Of a stretch of DNA of 64,000 nucleotides, positions 35,741 to 46,770 are shown in pieces. Below the pieces are notes generated by a model. The model was not told the DNA's origin, did no database searches, and saw nothing but the letters and a program-made list of their open reading frames with translations. This DNA comes from Macrobrachium rosenbergii (Eukaryota > Arthropoda > Malacostraca > Decapoda > Palaemonidae): positions 1,068,998 through 1,132,997 of the forward strand of contig NC_089756.1 of NCBI RefSeq assembly GCF_040412425.1, in the 5' to 3' direction. Each line of letters starts with the position of its first letter. The first letter of the stretch is position 1. Made by a program: the position numbers and the translations under genes.

Positions 35741-36190
35741 TATTTTGGATTCAAGATTTTCAGTACTCTTCATATACTCTAAGAACTTCATATATAGATA
35801 AATATGACACAGATTACAACATAAAAGAAAATATATTTTGTAATAATATAAATATTTTTGAATTTTAACTTTTATTCAGGAATTTTACATAGTTTTTAAA
35901 CATGATTTTCTTTTATATAAATAAGTCAGGGAGTTGATTGCAATCAAAAACAATTTATTAGAATGTTCTGAAGTATAAGAAGTGAAAAGGCATTTTCTAT
36001 TTTGAGTAAAATATATATTGCATTCAAGATTTTCAGTATCCTTGATATACTTTGAGAATTTCACATATAGATAAATATGACACTGAATACAACTTAAAAG
36101 AAAATATATGTAGTAATAATAGAAATATTTTTGAATTTTAACTTTTATTTATGAAATTTACAAAGTTTTCAACATGATTTTCTAAAGTGT
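35735..36190. repeat. direct duplication of about 180 bp, period about 270
   Basis: The segment with TCAAGATTTTCAGTA, ATATAGATAAATATGACAC and TTTGAATTTTAACTTTTATT at about 35745-35910 repeats at about 36017-36185. The shared GAAAAGGCATTTTCTATT follows each. Confidence 0.85.
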
Positions 36191-36684
36191 GAAAAGGCAT
36201 TTTCTATTGTTTTCTTATATCATTGATTCCTGCCAATGAACGGAGACTGCAGTGGAGTTTGCATAGTCACGAAGGTAGTCACATTGAGCCTTGCCAGTCA
36301 TGGTTGTTGTCTGCCGGTTTAGGGGAGTCAGGCTTGGTAAACTTTGTTCAGACCTCCAGTTACCAGGTAGGACCTCATGTGTCACCAAGTCCTCTTGATT
36401 TCTCTCACTCCAGACATGAGGATTTTTTGTCAAAAGACCCGGTACGACCTTGACGAAGTTGTATGGGGGTGTGAAACACTTTGATTGTGTGGGAGACAAA
36501 TGGAAAATATTGATTTAGTTATTAGATGGTATACAACAGGTATTTCATATTAAATACGTATTATTTCTTAATAAAAAAAATGACATACAAAAGGGATTTC
36601 ACACTGAATACGTATTTAAACAAGCAGACAAGATAAAGACAGTAATAATTGTGAACAATATCTACCTGCTTGCTAGAATCCCAA

Positions 36685-36800
36685 AGGCATTCTCCACTGT
36701 ACGTCTTGCCCTGCTTAGTCGATAATTGTAGATGTGTTCAAGTATTGTCAGACTTCTTGCAGGGTATGGTTTCATCATTGTAACGAATGGAACCTCTGTC
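36685..36800 (-). pseudogene. transposase second exon
   Basis: The peptide [20 protein letters not shown] is a hallmark of the segment after the third catalytic Asp in PIF/Harbinger transposases. It is followed by AGCAG/GTAGAT, which looks like a splice donor (about 36676). Confidence 0.75.
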
Positions 36801-38054
36801 CAAGCCACCTCACCCATTTTTACAGCTATAACGTACCTGAGAAAGAAATAAAATTCATTTCAATTGTTTTACAGTAATTATTGGAACTGTGGGTTTCCAC
36901 TCGCCCCTTCATAAACTCTATCCTTCATTCCCCAAAATGGTTAAGTTTAACCCTTCTCTCTGTTCAAAATGACTGCCTAGGGCCTTGTTTCCAGGTGACC
37001 TTCAAAGATGCCTTCCTTGACAGCGTCAGACAATGGGCAAGGGAGGGGCAAAAAGAGAAAGTTGGCAGCCCGCCATGCTAAAAACCCTCCACGAGGTTCA
37101 ACTGCTGCCATGTGGCCTATATAGAAAACGCGACAAAAACTGACCTTTGCGCCACCTAGCCAGATGCCACTGCTTAATCTCCGAAGGTTACTTATAGACA
37201 ATGCAACGGAAATCGAGAGAGAGAAGAGCACAGAACACCACCGAGGACAGATGTCCTTAACCTTGCCTGACCCTCGAACTTTCCACGTGTTCAACCCCGA
37301 GGTTCAAACCAGTCTACCTTTGTATTGGCATTTCCTTTAATTCCCTCCTCCATCGCCAGCGTCCTATCAAACAAGGACACCGTATTCTTAACAAAGGTAA
37401 TGTACCAGAATAAGGTTTCTTAGTCAGTCATGATTTCTGTTATTTCTTTGTCTGATTTTCATTTATTTTCCATTGAGCGATCACCTTCAGTAATTTGTGT
37501 TGGAGCATTCAGTGTTAACGTGATTATGCATTTAGTGTTGAACTGAATTATTTAGCACCATCTGTGCATTTCCCTCAGTTCCCTTCGAGCATCTTATTAT
37601 TCTTGCAAGTAACCGTCCTGCATATGTTGCAAATAGGCTTCGACTGTGGAATCACTCGGCTCTATCCATGTGCACTCCCCCTTCTACTCCTACTGCGATG
37701 TTTCCTGTTATGAAGACATCATCGGCGTAGAATATTTATTCTGTGTAGGATTCATTCATTCAGCAGGCCCTTATTATTACCTGCCCAGTAATTCATCATT
37801 CTTCTGATCTGTGTTTGTTATGTAAATATAATTAGTTAAGAGAACCCTTGAGTTTACGCAATTTTCCCTCACATGAAGAAAGTACTAAGCCACAGATTTT
37901 CCCTTGTTTGTCTACAAAGTTGTCCTAATATTGAGTCAGATGTGTAATAAATACAGTAGATTTCTTGACAAGGTAAGGAACTCCCTGCGTTCATCCGTTG
38001 CCACCCAGAATCAAATAAGTACCCATGGAAAATTTGTAGCATCACATACTTCTT

Positions 38055-38929
38055 AAGAGTGAAGGCATCATCTCCAATGAAGAAATAGTCGACTGGGGGT
38101 TTATCTTCAGTTCATTTGGCAATCTTTCCGGGGCAGGCAGGCTGGTTTCACGTCGATCAAGCATTTTGCTGAGCTGTGTCTTAGCAAAAACACCACCAGA
38201 CTCAGACCCTATGGCACCTATATCCACGTGCAGGACCTTGTACTCAGCATCAACAACTCCTAGTAGAATTACAGAGCAGAACTTCTTATAATTGAAATAA
38301 TGAGTTCCTGCATGGGCTGGGTTCTGGATGTGGATGTGTTTCCTGTCTATTGCTCCAAGGGTGTGTGGGAAATTCCATTGTTGCTCAAACCCACGGGCTA
38401 CCTCCTTCCATCGTTCTAGGGTGTTGGGTACCTGCATGACCTCATCTCCATAGGCAGCCACAATGCCCCTATAAGCCTCAGGCACAATACTGCTGATCAT
38501 GTTGGGAGCTTCTCAGAATTGGTAGCACAGGCTCTTGTAGGATTCTCCAGTTGCAAGGAAACGTAGGATAATTGCAACACACAAGCCTGGCTCAATGGGT
38601 CTTCTCCAGAATGTGAGGGTCTTCTTTATGTAGGGTGTGACCCGTTCCACAATTTCATTGAAAAGCTCTTCCGTAATCCTGGTAAAATTTCGGTACAGTC
38701 CTGGAGTTTCAGTTGCCAATTCTTTCATCAAGTTTTCATAGTATCCTTTCTCCTGTCTTCTTTGTAAGTAGGGCCAGACCCAGTATCTTCTTGATTTTCT
38801 TTGCTTCTTGCATTTTCATTCCTGCAGGCACTTAATTCTTAACTACAACATGGCATCATAATAATCCAAAATGCATTCTACTAATTTGGGATCATATAGG
38901 TTCTCAGGTATGAGGTTCAGCAAATCCAT
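38055..38929 (-). pseudogene. transposase main exon (N-terminal and most of the DDE domain)
   Basis: Continuous homology with stops at two positions in the N-terminal 50 codons and one near YQF-stop (38513). The frame changes just before the third catalytic block. A GT-containing junction follows KK at about 38062, consistent with a splice donor. Confidence 0.78.
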
Positions 38930-39242
38930 GTCCTCCGTGTTCTTGCTCTGTCTGCGACTGGAATAAGAATGATGGGTGCCGAATTCACCTGGCACTTACA
39001 TATGGAGGCATCCATGTCCACGTCACAGTTACGAAGTTGTTGCATATGTCGGCATGTGACGTAACTACATGACAATTAAATCGTCATGCCCTGTTGCAGC
39101 CACCAAATGTGGGTGTGGCCTAAATCACCAGCGACATGCATGTATGACTACATACATACATAATCTCATCTCGACATGCGCAATGCTGTTGTAACGGTTC
39201 ATTGCGTATGGCGTCATGATGCCGATTGATCGCCAAACCCAG

Positions 39243-39289
39243 CCATTACAACAGTCGTGGTCTTGAATCGCCAATGTGTGACTCTAGCA
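39243..39289 (-). repeat. right terminal inverted repeat of the 6.58-kb Harbinger element
   Basis: Inverted partner of 32710-32756; followed by the TAA target duplication. Confidence 0.88.
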
Positions 39290-39292
39290 TAA

Positions 39293-39948
39293 CGCCAATG
39301 TTTACAAATGTCACGCTGACACTGATTACTTCATGACAATGCATTTGCTCAGTACTAGACTGCATAAAAAATTTCACTTTATTGAGTGACAGTCCTCACT
39401 TCTCTGTTAAGGGATTAGGTTTACTGATTTATTAAATGCTCTATCTAAATTTAGCATTTTTAAAAGGGAGATAATAAATCTGATATACAAGTTGATGTCA
39501 AAAATATCATGATAGTAAGTTGTTCTTTTCTGTTTTATTCAGTAAAACAATGTTTACAAATATTGCTCTAACACTGATTATTCCATAGCAATGCATTTGC
39601 AATACTAGACCACATACATAAAATTGCAATCTAAGTTATTGGAATGGGTTTACTAGTTTCTTAAATGCTCTATCTAAATCTAGCATTTTGAAAAGGAAGA
39701 TCATTTATTTGCTACAAGAGACGATGTCAGAAATATGATAGTACGTTCTTTTACCTTTATCATTAAATGATAAACTGATGTGATGAAAGACCGTGGGTTG
39801 TATCAAATCGTCTTAATGGGTGTATTAAAATGACTTTAATCGAAATGGCCGTAGCCTTTGGAGAGAAACCTTCTTAATTTTTAAAAAAATCTACATTAAT
39901 TACTCATTGGGAAAAAAGGGGCTGATGCAAATAATAATCATAGATGAA
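39293..39948. other. spacer between two Harbinger copies; imperfect internal duplication
   Basis: No gene seen. The phrases TTTACAAATRTYRCKCTRACAC and GATTTACTGATTTATTAAATGC occur twice (about 39300-39450 and 39550-39680), suggesting an old duplication of about 250 bases period. Confidence 0.45.
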
Positions 39949-39951
39949 TAA

Positions 39952-40548
39952 TGCCTGAGCCACACATTGGTGATTCAAGGCCGCAACCGTCGTAATGGCT
40001 GGGTTTGGAGATCAATTGGCATCAGTTACAGGCCTTGGGCCACAAAAAAAGGAAAGTCAGCTAATTACACCATGACATCATATGCAATGAACCATTATGA
40101 CAGCATTGCATACTTCGAGATGAGATTATGTACGTACGTAGTAGTGTGCACATGTCACCGATGATTTAGGCCACGCCCACATTTGGCGGCTGTGACAGGG
40201 TGGCAACGTCCGTGAAGGCATAATGATTTAATTGTCATGTAGTTATGCCACATGCCAGCATATGCAATGGCATCGTAACCGCGACCTGAACATGGATGCC
40301 ACCACATATAAGTGCCAGGTGAACTCGGCACCTATCATTCTCATTCTAGTCGCAAACAAAGCAAGAACATGGAGGACATGGATGTGCTGAACCTCATACC
40401 TGGGAACCTACATGACCATGAATTAGCGGAAGCATTTTGGATTATTTCAATGGTGAGTTGCAGTTAAGAATTAAGTGCCTGGAGGAACGAAAATGCAAGA
40501 AGCCAAGAAAACCAAGAAGATGCTGGGTCTAGATTTGCTTGCACTTCT
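39952..40548 (+). mobile_element. second Harbinger copy, one end only, inverted
   Basis: Starts after TAA (39949-39951) with TGCCTGAGCCACACATTGGT, a terminal repeat like those of the 6.58-kb element. It continues in the same order as the minus strand of 39289-38760: terminal repeat, subterminal region, TATA-like ACATATAAG (about 40303), then the transposase start from about 40370 (MEDMDVLNLIPGNLHDHELA). A one-base deletion shifts the frame near AEA; the next frame reads CLEERKCKKPRKPRRCW. Homology ends at about 40548, where DIRS-like DNA follows. Confidence 0.82.
40370..40545 (+). pseudogene. Harbinger transposase N-terminus, second copy
   Basis: ATG at 40370. The protein start parallels the transposase at 38929. 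At the position of the TGA stop in the other copy (LQE-stop-KC) this copy has CGA (LEERKC), which shows the other stop arose from a CpG transition. It has its own frameshift and a TAG after CWV. Confidence 0.75.
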
Positions 40549-40619
40549 CTGACCAGCCTTAAACAGACAGGACATACCATTCTTTGACTAAGGTAAGTCA
40601 GGTTCCCAGAGCTGACATG

Positions 40620-41402
40620 TCACCTGATTTCCCTAGTCCTTTGCAAATATATAGAGAGAGCTCTAACTGGACATAGGTAAGTTTCTTCCCCATCTGGCAT
40701 CAAAGAGGACAGACTAGGGATCACGAAAGAGCAAGGCAGAGGATGAGGCTTAAAATCATTCTTGGCCCTGAAAAGGGGTAGAAAAGAAAGGCTAACAAAC
40801 ACAGAGTCTTCACTTTCAAAATCCTTAAGGGAGGTTGTGCTCAAGGATTCAAATGGAGGCATTCATAAATACTTAAGCACCACATCCAAATTCCAGCCCA
40901 GGAGTTAATTTGGAGATTTAGAAATACATATCAATTTGGAAGGTGTGGATGGCCTCCTTAATATCCATGTTAGATGAAATGTCAAAGCCAACATGCCTCA
41001 ACACAGCAGCTAACATGGATTGATGCCCTTTAATTGCTAGGGCTGAAAAATGTCTGTTGTAGCATAAGTAAAGTAAGAATTTAATGATGTTATTCACAGA
41101 AGTATGGGTGCAGAAGGCCCTCTGGCAGAGCACCAAGCCCTATATACTGCCCACTGTTTTTGATACAGTGACATTAGTTGACTCCCTTCTGGCGTTAAGG
41201 ATAGATTTTCTGCATTCTTTTGAAAAACCTCTTGCTGGTAAGAGACAGCAGAGTCTCTCCAAGCGGTCAGCTGAAGCGTGGGGACGTTTTGGTGAAACCT
41301 CATATCTTCTGGCTGTTTGAGAAGACCTTTCCTTGATGAAAGAAGCGTTGGTCTACTAACAGAGGCAGGGTGTTTGGGAACCATTCTCTCGGTGGCCACC
41401 AA
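40620..41402 (-). pseudogene. DIRS 1 tyrosine recombinase (fragmentary)
   Basis: Minus frames 41402-41094 (SLYQKQWAVYRAWC, the N-terminal SAM-like region), 41136-40918 (NNIIKFLLYLCYNRHFSALA with IKGHQSMLAAVL) and 40862-40620 (LCPVRALSIYLQRTREIR). The catalytic H-x-x-R and Tyr region is not found and may lie beyond the left truncation at about 40600. Confidence 0.72.
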
Positions 41403-41439
41403 AGGGTCACTAAAGTCATGGATGAATTCACAGCTATAC

Positions 41440-42960
41440 AGAATCTAGCTAGTACTCTTTGTAAAATAGCAAAGGGGAGAAAAGCATAGAGGTCTAGATA
41501 AGACCAGTCTAAAAGCATTGCATCGACTCCCCATGCCTGAGGGTCCTGAACTGGAGAGCAGTACACTGACAGGCGATTGTTGGACCTGATGGTAAACAGG
41601 TCCATTAGAGGAGCACCCCATAGTTTCCACAGTTCCTTGCAGACTTGTGGATGCAAGGTCCATTCAGAAGACAGAATCTGGTCCTTCTTGCTCAGTTGGC
41701 CTGCCACAATGTTCATTTTTCCTCGCACAAACTCAGGTAACAGAAGGATTTGCCTTTCCTCTGACCAAGTGAGAATGTGGCTTGAAAGGCAGAACAAAGC
41801 CTCTGACTTTGTGCCTTATTGATTGCTCAGCTATGCCAGTGCTGCTGAATTGTCTGAAAAGAGCGCTACCTTTTCATCCAGTGCTAGGATCCTCTAATGC
41901 TAGCAGGGCCTCTCACACTGCCTACATCTCTAACTGAATGATATGGAGTTCTCGATCCTCTGGGGATCAAACCCCAGCTAAATGCCTGCCTGCTGCAACC
42001 GCCCTTCAACTTTCTGATGATGCACCAGAATATAACGTGAGGTCTGGGTTCTTCAACTGGAGAGACACTTTTAGTAAAAGTCGAGGTTGATGGTACCACC
42101 ATCTCAGAGGGTCCTCTAACTCCCTTGTGACCTGAATTTGAATGGATTCTGGCTGAACTTTAAGGTTCCAGTGCCTCTTGAGAAAGAAAAGAATTGGTTC
42201 CATCCTCAGCCTGGCACCCAGAACCAACTTCTCTAGTGATGCCATGTGCCCTAGCAGGGCTTGTGAAGGATAGAAATTCTTCTAGAATTAAAAGAAAGTT
42301 TCTATGCATTTCTCCTTCAGGGAAACCAAGAAATTCTTGGTGTCCAGATGCATTTCCAGGTAACCAAGGTTCTGAGTTGGTATTAGATTTGAATCTGAAA
42401 CATTTATCAGTATTCCCAACATACTTGTCAACTTTAAAGAGTATCTCTTGCCCTCAGGCTCCCCTCTAAACTGGATGCTGGAATCAGCCGATCATCCAGA
42501 TAGAGAAGCATCAAAATGCCTAACATGTGAGCCCACTTGCCCAACTGTGATGGCACTCTTGTAAAATCTTGAAAAGCTGCTCAGATGAAAGTACATCGCC
42601 CAAAACTAGTATACCTTGCCATAAAAAACAAACTGCAAATATTTCCTTGTATTTATGTGAATTGGTACATGGAAGTAAGCATCCATCATGTTCACTGATA
42701 CCGTGCAATCCAAGACTATTTCCACATCCCCTTTTAGCCCAAGAGAGTCTATGTCCTCTCGCAAGATCTGGAACTTCTCATTGTGAAGATAAGAGGGAAA
42801 ATCCAGAGAAGAGCTGGTTAGAGGAGGCTGGGAAAAAAAGGGAATGCTGTATCCATCCTACCGTACCTCCACCATCCAGGGATCTGCCTCCAGATCCTGC
42901 CAAACTGAATAAAAGAGGCTCAACCTCTCTCCTACTTGGGTCTGGGTGGCTTGATTCATC
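41440..42960 (-). pseudogene. DIRS 1 reverse transcriptase and RNase H
   Basis: Minus-strand blocks in order: WQDLEADPWMVEVR and DGYSIPFFSQPPLTSSSLDF (about 42900-42800), SVNMMDAYLHVPI (about 42690), the catalytic YLDD at 42502-42491, MASLEKLVLGARLRMEPILF (42245), DPLRWW, an Asp-rich RNase H stretch, and ILLLPEFVRGKMNIVAGQLS (about 41740). MDLFTIRSNNRLSVYCSPVQ and DPQAWGVDAMLLDWSYLDLY follow. The YLDD box is intact, but about a dozen stops and several frame changes are visible. Confidence 0.8.
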
Positions 42961-42990
42961 ATAGTATTAGTAGCTGGATCTCTAGGATGC

Positions 42991-44078
42991 TTATTGTCCT
43001 GAAAGCCGAAAAGGGCCCCAATGACTTGCCTATTTGCCTGGGGGAAACCTTGAAACTTGCATTAACTGCAGAAGTGGCTGCTGCCTTGGTTGTGTTTGCC
43101 TAAATGTTTGAGAGCGATGCAACAAAGATCTGCTTTCCACTTCTCAACCTCTTGCACTATCGTACCTATTGCTGGGGCATCCAGTGAAGAATGTAAGGGG
43201 TGATGTGCAATAACATCAACCTACTTTGTCGAAGAGACAGAGGAAACCAAAATGAACACAATTGTTTCCTTCGCTTGCCAACCATCTTAGTAAAGGAATG
43301 CACAGACTAGCCAAGCGAATCTAAAACTGCTCAATCTAAGCAGCCAAAAAATTTGCAGAAAACCAGAAACGATCTCACTTGCTTTTCATCTACTGCTGCT
43401 ATAGCCATTTCTGATAAAGGGTAGAGGACATCGTTCTCCTCTTTCTCATAATGAGGGGAAGAAAAAGGGAAGAACTTTTAGAAGAAACTTTCTGATGGAG
43501 CAATTTAGCCACTCAGTTAAATCCGTTCAGTGCCAACTTAGCCCGTGTTGGAGTCGGAAGGGGATATGACTCAGGTTTTCAGCCTATCAATCTTAAGGGA
43601 CCTGAATCCTGGACTACTGGTTCCTCAGAGAAATCAGGAAATTTGCTAGTACATACCTTACTCAGTCTCTGAACAGTTGATGATACTACCTACTCTTCAT
43701 CAGCATCAGAGCCAAATTCGAAAGCCGCAGGCTCATAAAGGGAAATAGTTGGGAAGCAGGGGTGGCGGCAACAAAACCGCCTGTTCCCTGAGATGAAAGG
43801 AGTTTCAACTCCTCTAAAAAGGAATTAAATGGAAGCTCATCAACATGCCCGTTCCCATCTGCTCGCTTCCTGAAGAAGAAAGAGACCAGTCTGATGTTTA
43901 TGGGCCAAGCACCTACAGCCAGGAGAACAGATTTGGTTGTTTGAAGGTGGAGAGGTGTAGGTCAGTGCTTGTAACAGCAGAGACCAGTGCACAACGGAAG
44001 AATAGAGAAGTGCTCTATAAACATCAGAAAACCCAGAAGACTGATATTGACATACTGGAAGCGTAGATAAACACCCCA
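42991..44078. other. probable DIRS 1 gag side, not recognisable
   Basis: In DIRS-like elements the gag gene precedes pol, so the minus strand here should contain it. I can only see open fragments such as 44079-43840 (minus) with no motif I can name. The plus-strand frames are not supported either. Confidence 0.3.
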
Positions 44079-45290
44079 TTGTTATCTAGACCACCCACAC
44101 ATTTGTCTGGTGGTAGCGGCGATGCGATTGTTTATACAAGACGAGAAGCAGCATTGTCGACAGAGGAAGCAATCAGCATACTTGAAATGCGTCGTGCTGG
44201 TAATAACAAAGATGATAAGATAAACTCCTGCGTACCAGTACGAGCCAAGGGTGGTAACATGTTTGTTTTAGATGTCGATTCGTTGCCAAATAAGCGTGAT
44301 TTACATGTTGAAATTATGTATGGGTAAATGACGGAAGAAGAAAACTTCTTAAAAGAAACCCTAAACTGTACAAGAACTTTTTAAAAATATGGCTTCCCGA
44401 TAAAACACATTCGGCATCTTTCCAAAAGGCAATTTTCTAGTTAACTGATGATTCTAGACATGTAATAATTCATTATACTGGGGATGAAACAATTTATCAA
44501 CCTTTTTCACAAGGAAATTCCAAATAAAAAAAAACAGTGTTTTTCGTAGAATATGTCCGTCCGAGATAGATAAATCAAAAGCTAGTGACATTTCCTCATC
44601 TGCAAATCTGATTGAAAAAGAGTCTAGGAGCGAGGCAGTTTTAACTGGATTGGATTTAGGTGTTAAAACTGCTAGGAATCTGCAACAAGTGAGAAACCAT
44701 TTCCACAAGGCCCGTCTTGAAAATAAGCTTAGCAACGATGACATATACAATTTATGTGCAATTTCTTATGAACTAGATGACTTTCACAAACAAATTTATG
44801 CTTTTCCATCATTAGTACGTATCTCAGGCAAGGATGAGATTTTGACAGAATATAATGATTTATTAGCTTTTGATTCAGGGAGCCCTTTAAAAATGTATTA
44901 CGATAGCCTACAAATTATAAACTTGGGGAATAGCTTGTTAGTGTACTCACCAACGTGTGCTCTTTGGGGGTTCCAGGGTTATTCCTCTGGTGTTTATGTT
45001 GCATGACTGCCCAGATGCAAAATTTCACGGACGCTTATCTGATGTTTTAAAGAATGACATTCCAGATCTAAGCAAAACTTCATAACCAATCATTTGTGAT
45101 GGTGAACCAGGCTATAAACAAGATTTTACCCAATGTTTCAATTGTTCATGGAATCACATAAAACAAGTTGTTAAAATTTGGTTAACTAAACTTAAGACAA
45201 CACAGGACGACATTTCAGTTTATACAAATCACTTAAATTCATTATTAAAATGTCATAACGAATGCGAATTTGACTAAAAACTTGAACAAC
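44079..45290 (+). pseudogene. MULE-like transposase relic
   Basis: Plus-strand frames, read in order, give RRAGNNKDDKINSCVPVRAK, LPDKTHSASFQKAIF, VIIHYTGDETIYQPF, the long frame 44650-45006 (DIYNLCAISYELDDFHKQIY, YYDSLQIINLGN) and, after a shift, LMHDCPDAKFHGRLSDVLKN and PIICDGEPGYKQDFTQCFNC with SWNHIKQVVKIWLTK. The last part matches the D-G/E-x-G-x...C-x-x-H pattern of MULE-type DDE transposases, and the YDS-x-x-LGN part matches the first catalytic Asp block. Family assignment is from memory of motifs. The copy has stops and frameshifts and ends at the DIRS 2 boundary. Confidence 0.5.
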
Positions 45291-45309
45291 TGGAAGTAAC
45301 ATGGTCGGA

Positions 45310-46090
45310 CGGAGGGGTTCTACAACCACCTCTTCGTGGTTCCCAAGTCATCGGGAGGATGGAGGCCTGTCCTGGACGACAGTGCCCTGAACCTCTTTGT
45401 TCAAACAACGAAGTTCAAAATGGAGACGAGCCAGTCGGTATTGTCAACCATCCACCAGGGTGACTGGATGGTCACGATCGACATGCAAGATGCGTGCTTC
45501 CACGTTCCAGTTCACCCAGATTACAGGAAGTATTTGAGATTCGTGTTCCAGGACAGAGTCTTCCAGTTTCGGGCACTGCTTCAGCCTCTCCACGCCACCT
45601 CAGTTTTTACTTGAGTACTCGCTCCCCTAGCAAAATGGTTACATCTCATGGGGATAAACATCTCTCTGTACCTCGACGACTGCCTCCTACGCTCCCCCTC
45701 AAGATCTCAGTGCACAGAGGATCTTCAAAAAACACTTCAACTTGCTCAAGATCTAGGACTTTAAATAAATTTCAAGAAGTCTCAGCTAGTCCCGATTCAG
45801 TCTATTCCATATTTGGGGATAGTGATAGACTCTTTGAGTTTTTGGGCTTTTCTGTCTCAACAAAGGATCCTAAATTGTCTCAGAAAAGTTCAAGACTTCA
45901 GAGCTCGCCCCTCCTGCTCAGTCAATGCATGGATGAGTCTCCTGAGAACCCTCTCTTCCATAGAGCATTTGTTCCATTGGGCAGGCTACATACAAGGGTA
46001 TTGCAATTTTACCTCAAGGCCAATTGGCAAAGGAAGTCATTCCCAGATTCATTTATCTTCAACAGTACTCCTGAGATCTAAGAGGACCCT
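45310..46090 (+). pseudogene. DIRS 2 reverse transcriptase
   Basis: Starts with NHLFVVPKSSGGWRPVLDDS, ALNLFVQTTKFKMETSQSVL and GDWMVTIDMQDACFHVPVHP (palm Asp kept in TIDMQDA). YRKYLRFVFQDRVFQFRALL follows, then a damaged LPFGL-type block and the catalytic LYLDDCLLRS (YLDD at about 45668-45680) in another frame. VPIQSIPYLGIVIDSLSF and the thumb follow. One stop and at least two frame changes are visible. Confidence 0.85.
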
Positions 46091-46770
46091 CGGTGGTGGC
46101 TGGTGAAGGGCAGATTTACGACAGGAAAGTCTCTGGCTCCAATGTACCCCAACCAAACGTTATACTCGGACGCTTTGGATGGGTTGGGGAGCTCTTCTCA
46201 ATGGTATGGATGTTTCAGGAACATGGTCTCCAACTGAAAGAACCCTCCACATCAATGTAAAAAAGTTAAAGGCTATTCATCTTGCACTTTAGCATTTTGC
46301 AACACAGACTTCAACAAGATATTGGCGGTCCATTCAGACAGCAAGACCGCCCTGGCTCACATCAAGAACTAAGGAGGGACTCATTCTTTTTTGCTCTACA
46401 AAGTGACCAAGGATTTTCTCCTGTGGGCACTAAGCAACGAGACCCAAGTGGTGACCTGCTTCATTCAGGGAAGCCATGGGGAAAGCCGTCGATAGACCTG
46501 TTCGCAATGTCAAGGAACCATCTTCTTCCTCTGTATTGTTCCCCAGCTCCAGATCAGCAGGCATGGGCGGATGCCATGCTGCCGGACTGGTCAGACCTCC
46601 ACACACACACACAGCATGACCCTAGTCGCTCCCTTTTGGCCTCACAAGGAGTGGTTCCCAGACCTCCTAAGTCTACTGACGGACTTCCCAAGGCTACTTC
46701 CTCAGAGGAGAAATCTTCTCAAACAGTCGCACTTTCACAGATTCCATCTAGGGTTATCCACTCTCGCTCT
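46091..46770 (+). pseudogene. DIRS 2 RNase H and linker domain
   Basis: Contains the RNase H-like phrases LYSDALDGLGSSSQWYG, KLKAIHLAL and TDF-x-AVHSDSKTALAHIKN in shifting frames. Then comes the DIRS-specific region SGKPWGKPSIDLFAMSRNHL, YCSPAPDQQAWADAMLPDWS and MTLVAPFWPHKEWFPDLLSL. A tract of CA repeats (46599-46612) interrupts the reading. Confidence 0.75.

Larger units (their letters stand above)
36215..38929 (-). pseudogene. PIF/Harbinger DDE transposase (split, disrupted)
   Basis: Main exon, from the ATG at 38929: MDLLNLIPENLYDPKLVECI, a TAG and a TGA stop, then SRRYWVWPYLQRRQEKGYYE, YRNFTRITEELFNEIVERVT, PGLCVAIILRFLATGESYKS, FPHTLGAIDRKHIHIQNPAH and YFNYKKFCSVILLGVVDAEY. The first Asp of the DDE triad is in AIDRKH. 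The second Asp, normally in S-D-G-G-x-F, is missing (GSESGGVF). The third lies after a frameshift in DYFFIGDDAFTLKK (about 38095-38055). After intron-like DNA, a second exon at about 36790-36685 gives [20 protein letters not shown] with [17 protein letters not shown]. The C-terminus is KAQCDYLRDYANSTA...WQESMI ending at 36215. It would cut and join element ends in the nucleus; this copy cannot. Confidence 0.85.
32710..39289. mobile_element. PIF/Harbinger transposon, 6.58 kb, both genes present but damaged
   Basis: The left end TACCTGAGTCATACGTTGGC and the right end (reverse complement) TGCTAGAGTCACACATTGGC continue into shared GATTCAAGACCACG, forming terminal inverted repeats of about 45 bases. 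TAA flanks both sides (32707-32709 and 39290-39292), a textbook 3-bp TWA target duplication for this superfamily. Inside, a MADF-domain gene (plus, left) and a DDE transposase gene (minus, right) converge. Both have intron-like gaps, and both carry stops or frameshifts. Simple repeats fill the space between them. A partial second copy lies inverted 660 bases to the right. Confidence 0.9.
40600..42990 (-). mobile_element. DIRS-like retrotransposon 1 (degenerate)
   Basis: The minus strand reads, from about 42960 leftwards, an RT with YLDD, an RNase H with DNSAALAYLSN-like sequence, the PEFVRGKMNIVAGQLSKKDQ motif and the following methyltransferase-like/linker region, then parts of a tyrosine recombinase. 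This RT-RH-YR order and the phrases LHPQV-x-x-LW and LCPVRAL are diagnostic for DIRS-like elements, which integrate through a recombinase instead of a DDE integrase. Stops occur in every block. It lies head to head with a second DIRS-like element at 45.3-47.7 kb. Confidence 0.85.

Noticed and set aside
42569..42964. 131-residue plus-strand open frame
   Set aside because: Antisense to the DIRS 1 reverse transcriptase, whose motifs are on the minus strand.
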